DNA from: Acinetobacter pittii
Lineage (GTDB): Bacteria > Pseudomonadota > Gammaproteobacteria > Pseudomonadales > Moraxellaceae
DNA length: 64,000 nt
Direction: 5' to 3'
Assembly: GCF_034064985.1 (NCBI RefSeq)
Contig: NZ_CP139249.1
Location: 3,658,001 to 3,722,000 of the forward strand
Shown: in pieces, positions 44,925 to 54,734 of the stretch
How the letters are laid out: each line of letters opens with the position of its first letter
How positions within the stretch are numbered: position 1 is the stretch's first letter
Notes under the pieces: generated by a model
What the model was told of the DNA's origin: nothing
Seen by the model: only the letters and a program-made list of their open reading frames with translations
Database searches by the model: none
Translations under genes and position numbers: made by a program

Positions 44925-45422
44925 ATGAGTTCCTGCTCGCATGAACATCATGATTCTTTGCATGGTGTGCATGATCACCATAATGTCGCAAGCCGTTTAG
45001 CTGAAGCAGAAAGTTTATGTTCTGCGACTGGCGCACGCCTTACACCTTTGCGCAAAGAAGTTCTGGAACTCATTTTAAATGCATCGGGTCCAATGGGTGC
45101 CTATGACTTATTGGCACGTATAAAAAGTCAAACCGATCGCCCTGCTGCGCCTCCAACTGTATATAGAACTTTAGATTTCTTATTAGAAAAAGGCCTCATT
45201 CACCGCCTAACTTCTATTAATGCGTATATACCTTGCTGCCACCCGCGTGAAGGTCATCAAGCAGCGTTCCTGATTTGTACTGAATGCCATATGGTTAAAG
45301 AAGCATCTTCACAAGGTCTGACTCAACAACTCGACCAGCTTGCAGCTTCAGATGACTTCGTGGCTCAACACAGCATTATTGAAATTTCGGGGAAATGCCA
45401 ACAGTGCCGCACAACTCCTTAA
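44925..45422 (+). CDS. zur: Zinc uptake regulator, Fur family
   Basis: A 165-residue repressor. An N-terminal His-rich extension (CSHEHHDSLHGVHDHHN) precedes the winged helix (LTPLRKEVLELILNAS...PPTVYRTLDFLLEKGLIHRL). The structural zinc site has two CxxC pairs (CTECH and CQQC), and HPREGHQ is the sensory region. It represses znu genes when zinc-loaded. It overlaps znuC by 28 bp. Confidence 0.92.
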   Translation: MSSCSHEHHDSLHGVHDHHNVASRLAEAESLCSATGARLTPLRKEVLELILNASGPMGAYDLLARIKSQTDRPAAPPTVYRTLDFLLEKGLIHRLTSINAYIPCCHPREGHQAAFLICTECHMVKEASSQGLTQQLDQLAASDDFVAQHSIIEISGKCQQCRTTP

Positions 45423-46183
45423 ATTCTGTATTAATTCAGCTTGAGCAGGTTTCTGTTCATCGTGATGATCGGGATATATTAAAGAAAGTTGATTTTGCCC
45501 TACATCAAAATGAAATTGTGTCTTTAATTGGACCCAATGGTGCAGGTAAATCAACACTGATTAAAGTTCTACTCGGTATTCTTCAGCCAAGTAGCGGGCG
45601 TGTTATTAATCATAAAAAACTTAAAATGGCTTATGTGCCACAAAAGTTTAATCCTTCACACAGCCTTCCTTTACGTGTTCAGGACCTTCTTGATTTAGAA
45701 AAATGTAGCCCTGCCCTGCGTCAGGAAATTATTCAAGACACAGGTATTTCAAAGTTACAACAATCAAAAGTACAACAACTTTCAGGTGGAGAACGCCAAA
45801 GAGTACTATTGGCTCGTGCACTGCTTCGTCAGCCAGATATTTTAGTTCTTGATGAACCCATGCAAGGCCTAGATATTCAGTCAGAAGCGGAACTTTATGA
45901 TTATGTTCGCAGTCTGCCAGAACGATATGGTTGCGCGATCTTAATTGTTTCTCATGACTTACAATGGGTGATGCAAGGAACACACCGTGTAGTGTGTTTA
46001 AATAAACATATTTGCTGTAGTGGACTACCCGAAAATATCCAACAACACCCTGAATATCAGGCAATATTTGGAACTCAAAGGGTTTTCTATCAACATCATC
46101 ATGACCATTGTGCTCACGGTGATGCTGCACACCCCTGCCCTCATAATGACCGTCCTCACATTCACCCAGAACCGGAAGCTTAA
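45395..46183 (+). CDS. znuC: Zinc ABC transporter ATPase
   Basis: A 262-residue ATPase. The Walker A GPNGAGKST is at 46-54, and LSGGERQRVLLARALLRQPDILVLDEP holds the ABC signature and Walker B. The C-terminal tail is His-rich (HHHDHCAHGDAAHPCPHND). It powers zinc import with ZnuB. The start overlaps the end of zur, so it is translated coupled. Confidence 0.92.
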   Translation: MPTVPHNSLNSVLIQLEQVSVHRDDRDILKKVDFALHQNEIVSLIGPNGAGKSTLIKVLLGILQPSSGRVINHKKLKMAYVPQKFNPSHSLPLRVQDLLDLEKCSPALRQEIIQDTGISKLQQSKVQQLSGGERQRVLLARALLRQPDILVLDEPMQGLDIQSEAELYDYVRSLPERYGCAILIVSHDLQWVMQGTHRVVCLNKHICCSGLPENIQQHPEYQAIFGTQRVFYQHHHDHCAHGDAAHPCPHNDRPHIHPEPEA

Positions 46184-46186
46184 GCC

Positions 46187-46996
46187 ATGATGGAATGGTT
46201 ACAATTATTGTTACCCGCATGGATTATGGGAACTCTGCTAGTATTTTTAACCGCACCTCTGGGTTGTTTGATGCTTTGGAGACGCATGTCTTTTTTTGCT
46301 GACACGATGGCGCACGGAACACTACTTGGGGTAGCTATTGCGGGAGCTTTAAGTCTTCCATTATGGCTTGGTGTTGCAGGTACAGCGGCTTTATTGGTAG
46401 GCGTTTTATGGGCTTTACATGACAACCGTTTACCCAATGATGCTCTGCTAGCCTTATGTTCAGCAACATTACTCTGTAGTGGCTTACTATTCATTCAACA
46501 TGTTCCAAGTTTAAGACCAGAGCTTTTAAGTTATTTGTTTGGTGATTTACTTAGTATTGATTGGCCAGATCTTCCTGTTTTCACTTTAATTATTGCGATA
46601 TCACTCGTAATTCTTTACCGTTTTTGGCAGCCACAAATACAGTTTGCAATTGATCCAGATATCGCAATTAGTGAAGGGGTGAATGCAAACTGGCAACGCC
46701 TTATTTTTATGCTGTTATTAGCCTTATTTACAGTTTTAGCTTTGCGTGCCGTAGGTTCTTTGCTAATGGGCGCATTACTCGTAATACCAGCCTTAAGCGC
46801 TCGTCTATTAGCAAACTCACCAAAGCAAATGGTTATTTGGGCATTCGTGTTAGCCCAGCTCGGTGTTAGTGTCGGTTTATGGTCAAGTGCAGCACTTAAT
46901 ATCTCTACAGGTCTTAGTATTGTTTTATGTATGGCATTAAGTTTTGCTGTTATTTTTATAACTCAAAAACTAAAAAATCAGACACAGACGACCTAA
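46187..46996 (+). CDS. znuB: Zinc ABC transporter permease
   Basis: A 269-residue membrane protein of the ABC-3 family with about 8 helices. The segment MLWRRMSFFADTMAHGTLLGVA is the EAA-like loop typical of metal permeases. It starts 3 bp after znuC. The gene ends against the convergent LysE gene with almost no gap. Confidence 0.92.
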   Translation: MMEWLQLLLPAWIMGTLLVFLTAPLGCLMLWRRMSFFADTMAHGTLLGVAIAGALSLPLWLGVAGTAALLVGVLWALHDNRLPNDALLALCSATLLCSGLLFIQHVPSLRPELLSYLFGDLLSIDWPDLPVFTLIIAISLVILYRFWQPQIQFAIDPDIAISEGVNANWQRLIFMLLLALFTVLALRAVGSLLMGALLVIPALSARLLANSPKQMVIWAFVLAQLGVSVGLWSSAALNISTGLSIVLCMALSFAVIFITQKLKNQTQTT

Positions 46997-47009
46997 ACTA
47001 GGCCGTCTG
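46985..47009. terminator. Hairpin over the stop codons of znuB and the LysE gene
   Basis: CAGACGACCTA-AAC-TAGGCCGTCTG forms an 11-bp stem with one mismatch. It overlaps both stop codons. There is no T run, so it is a weak terminator or end-protecting hairpin. Confidence 0.4.
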
Positions 47010-47639
47010 ATGAACTGTGCTCAATAATAAAGCCGCACAGCTAAACATCACAGCAAAGCCCCGATTTAAATATTTTTGCTGTCTAGGGGATCGAAGTAAT
47101 CTTAAAACCTTTGATGCAAGCCCCGTATATCCAGCCATTACAATCAAATCAATTGTAATCATAGTGGCCGCCATAATTAGATATTGTATCCATTGAGGTT
47201 TACTCAAATCTAAAAACTGCGGTAAAACTGCCAATAAAAATACGATTGCTTTAGGATTACTAATATTGACCACAAAACCATTTAATAGCAGAGCTAAAGC
47301 AGACTTATCTCTTTTTTCTTGTTGAATTTCTATATCTTTTACAGGTGCTGTCCACTGCAAATAGGCCAAATACAATAAATAGGCTACACCGAACCACTTA
47401 ACGGCCTGAAAAGCTAAAGGAGTCGTTGCAAATAAGACCCCGACACCTGCGGCCACCACCATAATTTGAAGCACTAGGGCAACTTGCAAACCGATTGCAT
47501 TCCAGTAACCATGTCTAAATCCATAGTTTAGACCACTCGACATTGAGGCAATAGCTCCCGCACCCGGAGAGATACTAATAACCCAACAGGCCAACATATA
47601 GGCAAACCAAACTTGCAAAGACATAGTAAAAATAGACAA
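46998..47639 (-). CDS. LysE/RhtB-family amino-acid exporter
   Basis: A 213-residue membrane protein with six hydrophobic segments. The conserved start ISPGAGAIASMSSGLNYGFRHGYWNAIGLQVAL and the middle LLNGFVVNISNPKAIVFLLAVLPQFL are the LysE signatures. It probably exports an amino acid or homoserine lactone. The substrate is unknown. It is monocistronic and faces znuB. Confidence 0.88.
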   Translation of the reverse strand: MSIFTMSLQVWFAYMLACWVISISPGAGAIASMSSGLNYGFRHGYWNAIGLQVALVLQIMVVAAGVGVLFATTPLAFQAVKWFGVAYLLYLAYLQWTAPVKDIEIQQEKRDKSALALLLNGFVVNISNPKAIVFLLAVLPQFLDLSKPQWIQYLIMAATMITIDLIVMAGYTGLASKVLRLLRSPRQQKYLNRGFAVMFSCAALLLSTVHQTA

Positions 47640-47782
47640 TAAAAGTGGAATTATACTGTTTTATAAAACTATATTGATGAGAATTCAAACAATAAAATCA
47701 AGAAATAGACTACTAACCGCTCTTCGCATCAGGCACAATAATTAAAGCTCATACTAAATTATAATTGAGGAGATACCTTGCA

Positions 47783-48703
47783 ATGACTGCTCAATCTGTC
47801 ATTTTGCCGTTGCCATCAGATCATGCCCGTTTTATTGTTCTTCGTTTAAAAGACTTATCAATTGATGAATTAAAAGAACAACTCGAAGCGTTGTTTGAAA
47901 CACGCGACCGTCTCATTACTCAGCATTCAGACGCGCAAATTAAAACAGCAGTCGCTTTTGGTCCAGAACTTTGGAAGCAACTTTACAGTCAATCTCCTGC
48001 TGGCTTTAAACAACTTGAACCAGAAAACGGCGCATTCAATATGCCAGTTGTACCTGCTGATGTCCTCATCCATATTGCTAGTATGCGTTCTGATATTTGT
48101 TTTGCATTAAGCCAAGCATTTTTTGAAGGTATTAAAGATAAAGTTGAAGTTCTTGATGAGCGTGTTTGCTTCCGCTATTTTGATGGCCGAGATATTACAG
48201 GCTTTATAGACGGTACAGAAAACCCTCAATTTCCAGAGGACCGCGCAGAAACAGCCCTATTGCCAGAAAGCGCGGGAGTTTTTACGGATGGCAGTTTCAT
48301 TTTCGCGCAGCGTTATGCACACGACTTAGAAAAATGGAAAAAACTAAAAGTTGATGCTCAAGAAAATATCATGGGTCGTACTAAGCTTGAGTCAATTGAA
48401 CTTGATGATGATGTTAAACCAGAAAATGCCCATGTCGCCCGTACTGTTGTTGAAGATGATGAAGGCGAAGAAATGGAAATCTTGCGCCATAGTCTGCCTT
48501 ATGGTGACGGCCGAGGTGATCAAGGTTTATTTTTCATTGCCTACACCAAGGACCTGAACATTATTGATGCCATGCTAAAACGTATGTTCGGTACAAGTGG
48601 AGATGGTATCCATGATCGCCTATTGCATTTCGTGACACCACTAGACGGTGCATATTACTTTGCACCTAGTGAAGAATTGCTAGAAGAAGTTTTAGAAGGT
48701 TAA
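47783..48703 (+). CDS. Dyp-type heme peroxidase
   Basis: A 306-residue peroxidase, started at ATG 47783 because GAGGAGA sits just upstream; a TTG 18 bp earlier is less likely. The distal Asp143 is in GFIDGTENP, the proximal heme ligand is likely His217 in NAHVARTV, and the distal Arg235 is in ILRHSLPYGDG. The size and lack of a signal peptide fit the YfeX-like B class. It oxidises dyes or porphyrin-like substrates with H2O2 in the cytosol. Confidence 0.9.
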   Translation: MTAQSVILPLPSDHARFIVLRLKDLSIDELKEQLEALFETRDRLITQHSDAQIKTAVAFGPELWKQLYSQSPAGFKQLEPENGAFNMPVVPADVLIHIASMRSDICFALSQAFFEGIKDKVEVLDERVCFRYFDGRDITGFIDGTENPQFPEDRAETALLPESAGVFTDGSFIFAQRYAHDLEKWKKLKVDAQENIMGRTKLESIELDDDVKPENAHVARTVVEDDEGEEMEILRHSLPYGDGRGDQGLFFIAYTKDLNIIDAMLKRMFGTSGDGIHDRLLHFVTPLDGAYYFAPSEELLEEVLEG

Positions 48704-48710
48704 AAATAAA

Positions 48711-48739
48711 AAAGAGGAGCTTAAGCTCCTCTTTTTACG
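48711..48739. terminator. Bidirectional terminator, Dyp peroxidase and malic enzyme genes
   Basis: A 12-bp inverted repeat AAAGAGGAGCTT/AAGCTCCTCTTT is followed by TT on the plus strand and A/T runs on both sides. Confidence 0.85.
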
Positions 48740-48748
48740 TTCTCAACC

Positions 48749-50446
48749 TTAGAAAGGAATACGCTTATATTTGCGATATTCAGGTTTCCAGAATGATTGA
48801 TCAATTTTTTGCTGTAGTAAATCATCACTAATCGTTACAGCCACGCCATCTGCCATGGCAGCTTTCGCAACTTCAAATGCGATCACTTTAGAGACTTGCT
48901 GAATTTCCCCTAAAGGTGGTAATAAATCAGCTTGCGGATCTTTTAGTAATGGCGAGCAATTCGCTAAAGCACTACTTGAAGCCATTAACATATTTTCAGT
49001 AACGCGTTTAGCACCCGATGCCACTACCCCCAAGCCAATGCCCGGGAAAATGTACGAGTTATTACACTGAGAAATATTATAAAGCTTACCGTGGTGATTC
49101 ACAGGAGCAAACGGACTACCTGTTGCAATTAATGCTCTACCTTCAGTCCACTCCACAATATCTGCTGGTACTGCTTCAACACGTGAAGTTGGATTAGACA
49201 ATGGCATGACAATTGGGCGCTCACAATTCGCTGCCATGGTCTTAATAATCTCTTCTGTGAACAGACCTGGTTGACCAGAAACGCCAATTAACACTGTAGG
49301 CTTAGCATTTTTAACAACATCAAGGAGTGAAATCACTTCTTCAATATTGCCCCACTGATCAACCACCTCAGCTTTTTGCGCCAATTTTCGTTGGAAGTCT
49401 AATAAGTTCGGCTGATTTTCAGTAATCAAACCAAAACGATCCACCATATAAACGCGTGCACGTGCTTCAGAATCAGTCAGACCTTCAGCAACCATTTGTG
49501 CAACGATTTGCTCGGCAATACCGCATCCTGCCGAACCCGCGCCTAAGAAAGCAATTATTTGATCTTTTAATTGCTTGCCTGCTGCACGACTTGCAGCAAT
49601 CAAACTACCTACGGATACCGCTGCTGTTCCTTGAATATCATCGTTAAAACAACAAATTTTATCGCGATATTTTTCTAAAAGTGGCATCGCATTTTTTTGT
49701 GCGAAATCTTCAAACTGAATTAATGCTTTTGGCCAACGACGCTTTACAGCTTCAATCACCATATCTACAAATGCGTAATATTCATCACCACTAATACGTG
49801 GCTGACGCCAACCCATATAGATCGGATCATTTAACAATTGTGGATTATTCGTCCCTACATCAATTGTGATTGGCAATGTATAGGCTGGGCTAATTCCACC
49901 ACAAGCGGTGTAAAGTGAAAGTTTCCCAATAGGAATACCCATGCCACCAATACCTTGGTCACCAAGACCTAAGATACGTTCACCATCAGTAATAACGATC
50001 ACTTTTACATTATTTTTATTTACGTTTTGCAAAATATCATCAATCACATCACGATCTGGATATGAAATAAAAACACCACGATGACGACGATAGATATCAG
50101 AGAAACGCTGACATGCTTCACCCACTGTTGGGGTGTAAATAATCGGCATCATTTCTTCAAGATGATTTTCGATTAGATGATAGAACAAGGTTTCGTTGGT
50201 ATCTTGGATATTACGCAAATAGATATGTCGATTGATATCATCAGTAAAAGCGCAATATTGCTGATAAGAGCGCTGGCTCTGCTCTTCAATAGTTTCAATA
50301 ATATGGGGGAGTAAACCGTGTAAGTTAAAGTTACTTCTTTCTTCTTCAGTGAAAGCCGAACCTTTATTTAAGAGTGGTAACTCTAAAAGTGTAAAACCTG
50401 CATATGGAATATAAAGGGGATGTTTACTTGGGTGTCCTGATATCAT
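48749..50446 (-). CDS. maeA: NAD-dependent malic enzyme
   Basis: A 565-residue enzyme converting malate to pyruvate and CO2. Signatures include [14 protein letters not shown] (N-terminal domain), [17 protein letters not shown], the metal-binding [10 protein letters not shown]...[12 protein letters not shown], and the dinucleotide loop [15 protein letters not shown] (about 311). Length equals that of E. coli MaeA (SfcA). It is monocistronic. Confidence 0.93.
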   Translation of the reverse strand: MISGHPSKHPLYIPYAGFTLLELPLLNKGSAFTEEERSNFNLHGLLPHIIETIEEQSQRSYQQYCAFTDDINRHIYLRNIQDTNETLFYHLIENHLEEMMPIIYTPTVGEACQRFSDIYRRHRGVFISYPDRDVIDDILQNVNKNNVKVIVITDGERILGLGDQGIGGMGIPIGKLSLYTACGGISPAYTLPITIDVGTNNPQLLNDPIYMGWRQPRISGDEYYAFVDMVIEAVKRRWPKALIQFEDFAQKNAMPLLEKYRDKICCFNDDIQGTAAVSVGSLIAASRAAGKQLKDQIIAFLGAGSAGCGIAEQIVAQMVAEGLTDSEARARVYMVDRFGLITENQPNLLDFQRKLAQKAEVVDQWGNIEEVISLLDVVKNAKPTVLIGVSGQPGLFTEEIIKTMAANCERPIVMPLSNPTSRVEAVPADIVEWTEGRALIATGSPFAPVNHHGKLYNISQCNNSYIFPGIGLGVVASGAKRVTENMLMASSSALANCSPLLKDPQADLLPPLGEIQQVSKVIAFEVAKAAMADGVAVTISDDLLQQKIDQSFWKPEYRKYKRIPF

Positions 50447-50940
50447 TGCCTATCTCATTTTCCAGCTTAGAGTAGAGAAAAACATGTTTTGCATGGTCTC
50501 TAAAACTCTTTGTGCGTATAAGCTTAAGCCTAATTCGATCAAAATAGATATTTTAAACCGTGATGTTAAAATTGAACACTATTTAGTTAAAACATGTTTA
50601 AAAATAAATAATAAAAATCAGTATGTTAATATTTTTATTATTTTAAAAATTTCTTTTATTTTCTCAACTTTAAAAGACATAATTATATGATTTAGCGGCA
50701 ATAGGTATTTCCTCAGGAAATAATATTAAATTAAACACGTAATTTATTCACAAAAACTGCCCAGAAGGCTTGTAAATCTTTATTCTCAGAATAATAAGGC
50801 GATTCATCAACCAACATTCATTTAAAAAATAATCATCAGTAATTTGCATAAAGAATTATTGGAATATTAAATCCCCTCCCCTAAGTCATCGGAAATTTGC
50901 TATATTTGACGTTTTTCTGCGACATCTATTTTCGATTGAT
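50447..50940. other. AT-rich intergenic region upstream of argS
   Basis: 494 bp between divergent genes. A 68-codon frame (50484-50690) is Lys/Ile/Asn-rich with no ribosome-binding site or family features, so it is not called. A TTGACG near 50909 could be the argS -35 box, but its -10 match is poor and no ribosome-binding site precedes argS. I see no RNA gene. Confidence 0.4.
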
Positions 50941-52731
50941 ATGAATACGGCAATACAAGCAGCTCTCGACCATGCAGTGCAAACTCTTCAACAAGAAGGG
51001 GTGCTTCCTTCCGACTGGAAAAACACAAGCAATTTAACACGCACCAAAGACCGAAGCCATGGCGACTTTGCTTCTAATATTGCCATGATCGGCTCGAAAG
51101 CTGCTGGTATGAAACCACGCGATTTAGCTGAGAAAGTTCTAGCTGCATTACCGGAAGTGGCAGATATCAGTAAAGCTGAAATCGCAGGACCTGGATTTAT
51201 TAACTTCTTTTTAAATGCAGACCAGCGCTTTGCTATTCTTGATCAAATTCAAGCACAAAAAGAAATTTTTGGTCGTAGCCAAGCAAATGCAGCGAAAAAA
51301 ATTCAAGTCGAATTTGTTTCTGCAAACCCAACGTCTAGCCTACACGTAGGTCATGGTCGTGGTGCGGCATACGGTATGACTGTTGCTAATTTACTTGAAG
51401 CAACAGGTGCTAAAGTTGACCGCGAATACTACGTGAATGATGCTGGCCGTCAAATGGATATTTTGGCGACTTCTACTTATTTACGTTATTTGGAACTACT
51501 TGGACAAAACCTTGTATTCCCTAAAAATGCATATCAAGGCGATTACGTTAAAGAAATCGCACAAGGCATTATTGATAAAGATGGCGATGCTTACGTTCGT
51601 GAAGTTGCAAATGTCTATAAAGACGTACCAGAAGATGTGCAATATGCTGAAGAGCTAGATAGCGAAGGCAACAAAGTTGTGTTATCTGGTGATAAAGAAA
51701 AGCATATTGATGGCCTTATTGCCAACTCACAACAATTGTTAGGTGAAGGCTACCGCGTATTCCATCAAGCTGCACTTCATGCCATTTTAGATGATATTAA
51801 AGATGACCTTGCTGACTTTGGTGTAACGTTCAACCAATGGTTTAGTGAAGCATCTCTCAGCGCGAAAATTGATGAAGCTTTAGAAACACTTGATCAACGT
51901 GGCTTCCTTTATGAAAAAGATGGCAACATCTGGTTTAAATCGACTGAATTTGGTGATGAAAAAGACCGTGTTGTTAAGCGTCGTAATGGCCAAACGACTT
52001 ACTTTGCATCTGACATTGCATACCACTTAAATAAACTACAACGTGGTTATACTGACCTAATCGATATTTGGGGTTCTGACCACCACGGCTATATTTCCCG
52101 CGTAAAAGCGGCAATTGATGCGATGGGTTACGACTCTAAAAAATTAACAGTTCTTTTAGTTCAGTTCGTAAGTTTGTGGCGTGGTGGCGAGATGGTACAA
52201 ATGTCTTCTCGTTCAGGTCAATTCGTGACTTTACGTGACTTGCGTAAAGAAGTAGGCAACGACGCAGCTCGTTTCTACTATGTAATGCGTAAGAGCGAAC
52301 AACACATTGACTTTGACCTTGACCTTGCTGTGTCACAAAGTAAAGACAATGCTGTGTACTATATTCAATATGCACATGCACGTATTTGCCGCATGTTAGA
52401 AAAAGCAGCAAGCACAAACTTACAATTCGATGTAAACACTGCTCGCCCACATGCAGCACGCTTGTCTCTTGATGCAGAAACCGAGATTCTTGCTAAACTG
52501 GCAGCTTATCCAGATGCAGTGTTGCGAGCGGCAAATGCCTATGAACCACACCAAGTTGGTAATTACTTAAAAGAGTTAGCTGCCCTGTTCCACGGTTGGT
52601 ACAATGAACATAAAGTATTAAGCGATGATGCAGAGCTTACACAAGCCCGTTTATTGCTTTCAATCAATGTACAACAAGTACTTCGTAATGGTTTAGAATT
52701 ACTTGGTGTATCTGCACCAGAATCTATGTAA
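50941..52731 (+). CDS. argS: Arginyl-tRNA synthetase
   Basis: A 596-residue class I synthetase. The HIGH motif is HVGH (135-138) in SANPTSSLHVGHGRG. The KMSKS position is degenerate (VQMSSRSGQFVTL), as is common in ArgRS. The N-terminal additional domain and the C-terminal anticodon-binding helical domain are complete. Essential, cytosolic. Confidence 0.96.
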   Translation: MNTAIQAALDHAVQTLQQEGVLPSDWKNTSNLTRTKDRSHGDFASNIAMIGSKAAGMKPRDLAEKVLAALPEVADISKAEIAGPGFINFFLNADQRFAILDQIQAQKEIFGRSQANAAKKIQVEFVSANPTSSLHVGHGRGAAYGMTVANLLEATGAKVDREYYVNDAGRQMDILATSTYLRYLELLGQNLVFPKNAYQGDYVKEIAQGIIDKDGDAYVREVANVYKDVPEDVQYAEELDSEGNKVVLSGDKEKHIDGLIANSQQLLGEGYRVFHQAALHAILDDIKDDLADFGVTFNQWFSEASLSAKIDEALETLDQRGFLYEKDGNIWFKSTEFGDEKDRVVKRRNGQTTYFASDIAYHLNKLQRGYTDLIDIWGSDHHGYISRVKAAIDAMGYDSKKLTVLLVQFVSLWRGGEMVQMSSRSGQFVTLRDLRKEVGNDAARFYYVMRKSEQHIDFDLDLAVSQSKDNAVYYIQYAHARICRMLEKAASTNLQFDVNTARPHAARLSLDAETEILAKLAAYPDAVLRAANAYEPHQVGNYLKELAALFHGWYNEHKVLSDDAELTQARLLLSINVQQVLRNGLELLGVSAPESM

Positions 52732-52889
52732 TAAATATATTGCATGACAGCAAATTAAAGGTCATGCAATATATAGTAAGCGGTGGTTTGTAGAGTTAAA
52801 ATATCGATACAAACCACTGTTTTTTAGCATCGTAAGACGAGACTCAAACTCGAATTAAAAAACAATCAAAATACAGAGGAATAATCCAC

Positions 52890-53504
52890 GTGTTTGGCAA
52901 AACGCAACGCGGTGTATCTGAAAGACCTAATAAGCCTAAAAAGCCCCTAATTCCCAAATGGTTAGGGACACTTGTCGCTATTTTGGCGGTCTTATGTATC
53001 GCTGTAATGCTTATGCTTTGGAAACCTTGGCAACCTGTTCCTGCGAAAAATCAGATTACTTCTGAACATTATCAAGAAGAAGATACCAACAAAGACTATC
53101 GCTTCTATGACCTATTGCCTCAACAACAGGTTACCCCTATTCCTGAACAAGCAATCCCTGAAAGTAAAAATCAAGGCACTGCTATGATCGTTGAGGCACC
53201 AAGTACCACTCAACCAGCTGCCTCTGAAAGTGTAGGAATTGATCCTAATCAATCAGCTACAATTCCTCAGCAACCTACCTATATTTTACAAGTTCGTAGT
53301 TATAACGATCCTGATCAGGCGGATGCTCGCCGTGCAGAAATCATTTTAAATGGCTTATCTGCTGATGTAGTCAAAAGTACTGAAAATGGGCAAACATGGT
53401 ATCGCGTTATTTCCGGACCGTATGATACTCAAGACGCTGCCTTAGCTGCTCAGCAGACCTTACAACACAGCGGCATTGATTCTATTGTGATCAAACGCAA
53501 GTAA
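52890..53504 (+). CDS. SPOR-domain cell-division protein (FtsN-like)
   Basis: A 204-residue protein using a GTG start with CAGAGGA upstream. A short basic cytosolic part precedes one membrane helix (about 26-48). A Pro/Gln-rich linker follows, then a C-terminal SPOR domain (about 128-204: YILQVRSYNDPDQADARRAEI...WYRVISGPYDTQDAALAAQQTL). SPOR domains bind denuded septal peptidoglycan. The argS-SPOR gene pair is typical for FtsN-related proteins. Confidence 0.87.
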   Translation: MFGKTQRGVSERPNKPKKPLIPKWLGTLVAILAVLCIAVMLMLWKPWQPVPAKNQITSEHYQEEDTNKDYRFYDLLPQQQVTPIPEQAIPESKNQGTAMIVEAPSTTQPAASESVGIDPNQSATIPQQPTYILQVRSYNDPDQADARRAEIILNGLSADVVKSTENGQTWYRVISGPYDTQDAALAAQQTLQHSGIDSIVIKRK

Positions 53505-53515
53505 AGTACAAATAA

Positions 53516-53541
53516 AAAAGGAACAAATATTTGTTCCTTTT
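53516..53541. terminator. Bidirectional terminator, SPOR and GST genes
   Basis: A perfect 12-bp stem AAAAGGAACAAA/TTTGTTCCTTTT with a TA loop, next to T runs. It ends just before the GST stop codon on the other strand. Confidence 0.85.
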
Positions 53542-53544
53542 CTT

Positions 53545-54213
53545 TTAAATATCAGCACAATTCCTTTCATTGGAACCAATTCCCTTTTGTCTCGCTTTTT
53601 GAAACGCAGGTCTTTGCTGAATACGGTGTAAAAAAGCTTGAATATGAGGGTATTTACCCTGTAAGCGTGATTGTAAAGCTTCCAATGGAAAGCTCATTTG
53701 AACATCAGCAAATGAAAAATCACCTGCGAAATATTCATGCTCAGCCAAATAGTTTTCTAAAAAGCTAATATGATCTTTCATACGTGGGCGAACAAAATTT
53801 GCCTTTACCCCTTCCGTGATTTTTTTAGCTACTGGTTGAATTAACCATGGCACATGCTTGTTTACATTATTCATGACCAAAGTCATGACTAATAACGGCA
53901 TAAGTGAACCTTCTGCATAGTGCATCCAGTAAATATACTGCTGTAAATCTTGAGGTTTTGTAGGTTTAAATTGTTGCTTCTGATCATAACGCTGCTGTAA
54001 ATATTCTAAAATCACAGCAGATTCTGCGATGACTTGTTCATCATCAGTCAAAATCGGAGCTTTGCCTAATGGGTGAATACATTTCAATGTTTCTGGGGCA
54101 GAGTAGTTAGGTAAGCGTTGATAATAATGAATATCATAATCTAAGCCCAACTCTTCTAAAGCCCATAAAATTCGAAACGATCGCGAACATTCCAGGTGGT
54201 GCACACTAATCAT
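53545..54213 (-). CDS. Glutathione S-transferase
   Basis: A 222-residue GST. The thioredoxin-like N-terminal domain (1-80) has CSRSFRILWALEELGLDYD with a possible catalytic Ser and the cis-Pro HPLGKAPIL plus ESAVILEYL for glutathione binding. The C-terminal domain is helical. Substrate class is unknown. It has its own transcript. Confidence 0.87.
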   Translation of the reverse strand: MISVHHLECSRSFRILWALEELGLDYDIHYYQRLPNYSAPETLKCIHPLGKAPILTDDEQVIAESAVILEYLQQRYDQKQQFKPTKPQDLQQYIYWMHYAEGSLMPLLVMTLVMNNVNKHVPWLIQPVAKKITEGVKANFVRPRMKDHISFLENYLAEHEYFAGDFSFADVQMSFPLEALQSRLQGKYPHIQAFLHRIQQRPAFQKARQKGIGSNERNCADI

Positions 54214-54248
54214 GTTATTGCCTGCTTTTATTTTTCTTTTTTACATAA

Positions 54249-54274
54249 AAAACAGCATGTGAACATGCTGTTTT
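54249..54274 (-). terminator. Terminator after the OsmC gene
   Basis: An 11-bp perfect stem AAAACAGCATG/CATGCTGTTTT with a TGAA loop and T run on the minus strand, about 53 bp past the OsmC stop. Confidence 0.82.
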
Positions 54275-54326
54275 ATTCCATTTGTGGGATGGATATAAAA
54301 TCATCCACCTCAACAAAATAGCATTA

Positions 54327-54734
54327 TTATGCTGTAACAAGCACAGTATGAATGTCTAAACTACGTAACAAAGTTTTAGTGACTGGGGTTTTACCACACA
54401 CCAACAAGATTTTTTGTTGAAGTTCTTCATCTGGCAAGTCTTTAAAAACAATACGACGCTCAATATGTTCTTCATGCTCTCTATTGGTATGGAAATCGAT
54501 TTCAACCGAAAACTCACCAAAATCATAACCCTTATGCTTTGCGTACATTCTTAAAGTAATGAGCGTACACGCGGCTAAACTTCCAGTGAGCAAATCATAT
54601 GGCGCCGGACCTTGGTCTTGCCCTTCTAGCTTCTCTGGCTCATCACAAAAATATTGATGGCGACCACTGGTGATTTCGCCCTTCCATTGTTCGGCAAGGG
54701 GCTTTGCTTTACTGCTTGCGATTACTGCTGTCAT
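54327..54734 (-). CDS. OsmC-family protein
   Basis: A 135-residue protein of the OsmC/Ohr fold. The segment PYDLLTGSLAACTLITLRMYAKHKGYDF has the conserved Cys (about residue 57), and a second Cys lies in LLVCGKTPVTKTL near 112. These form the peroxidatic pair that reduces organic hydroperoxides. The start codon overlaps the pirin stop (ATGA), so translation is coupled. The pairing suggests a shared stress role. Confidence 0.85.
   Translation of the reverse strand: MTAVIASSKAKPLAEQWKGEITSGRHQYFCDEPEKLEGQDQGPAPYDLLTGSLAACTLITLRMYAKHKGYDFGEFSVEIDFHTNREHEEHIERRIVFKDLPDEELQQKILLVCGKTPVTKTLLRSLDIHTVLVTA

Noticed and set aside
50484..50690. 68-codon frame between maeA and argS
   Set aside because: Composition reflects AT-rich spacer sequence (Lys, Ile, Asn); no start signals.
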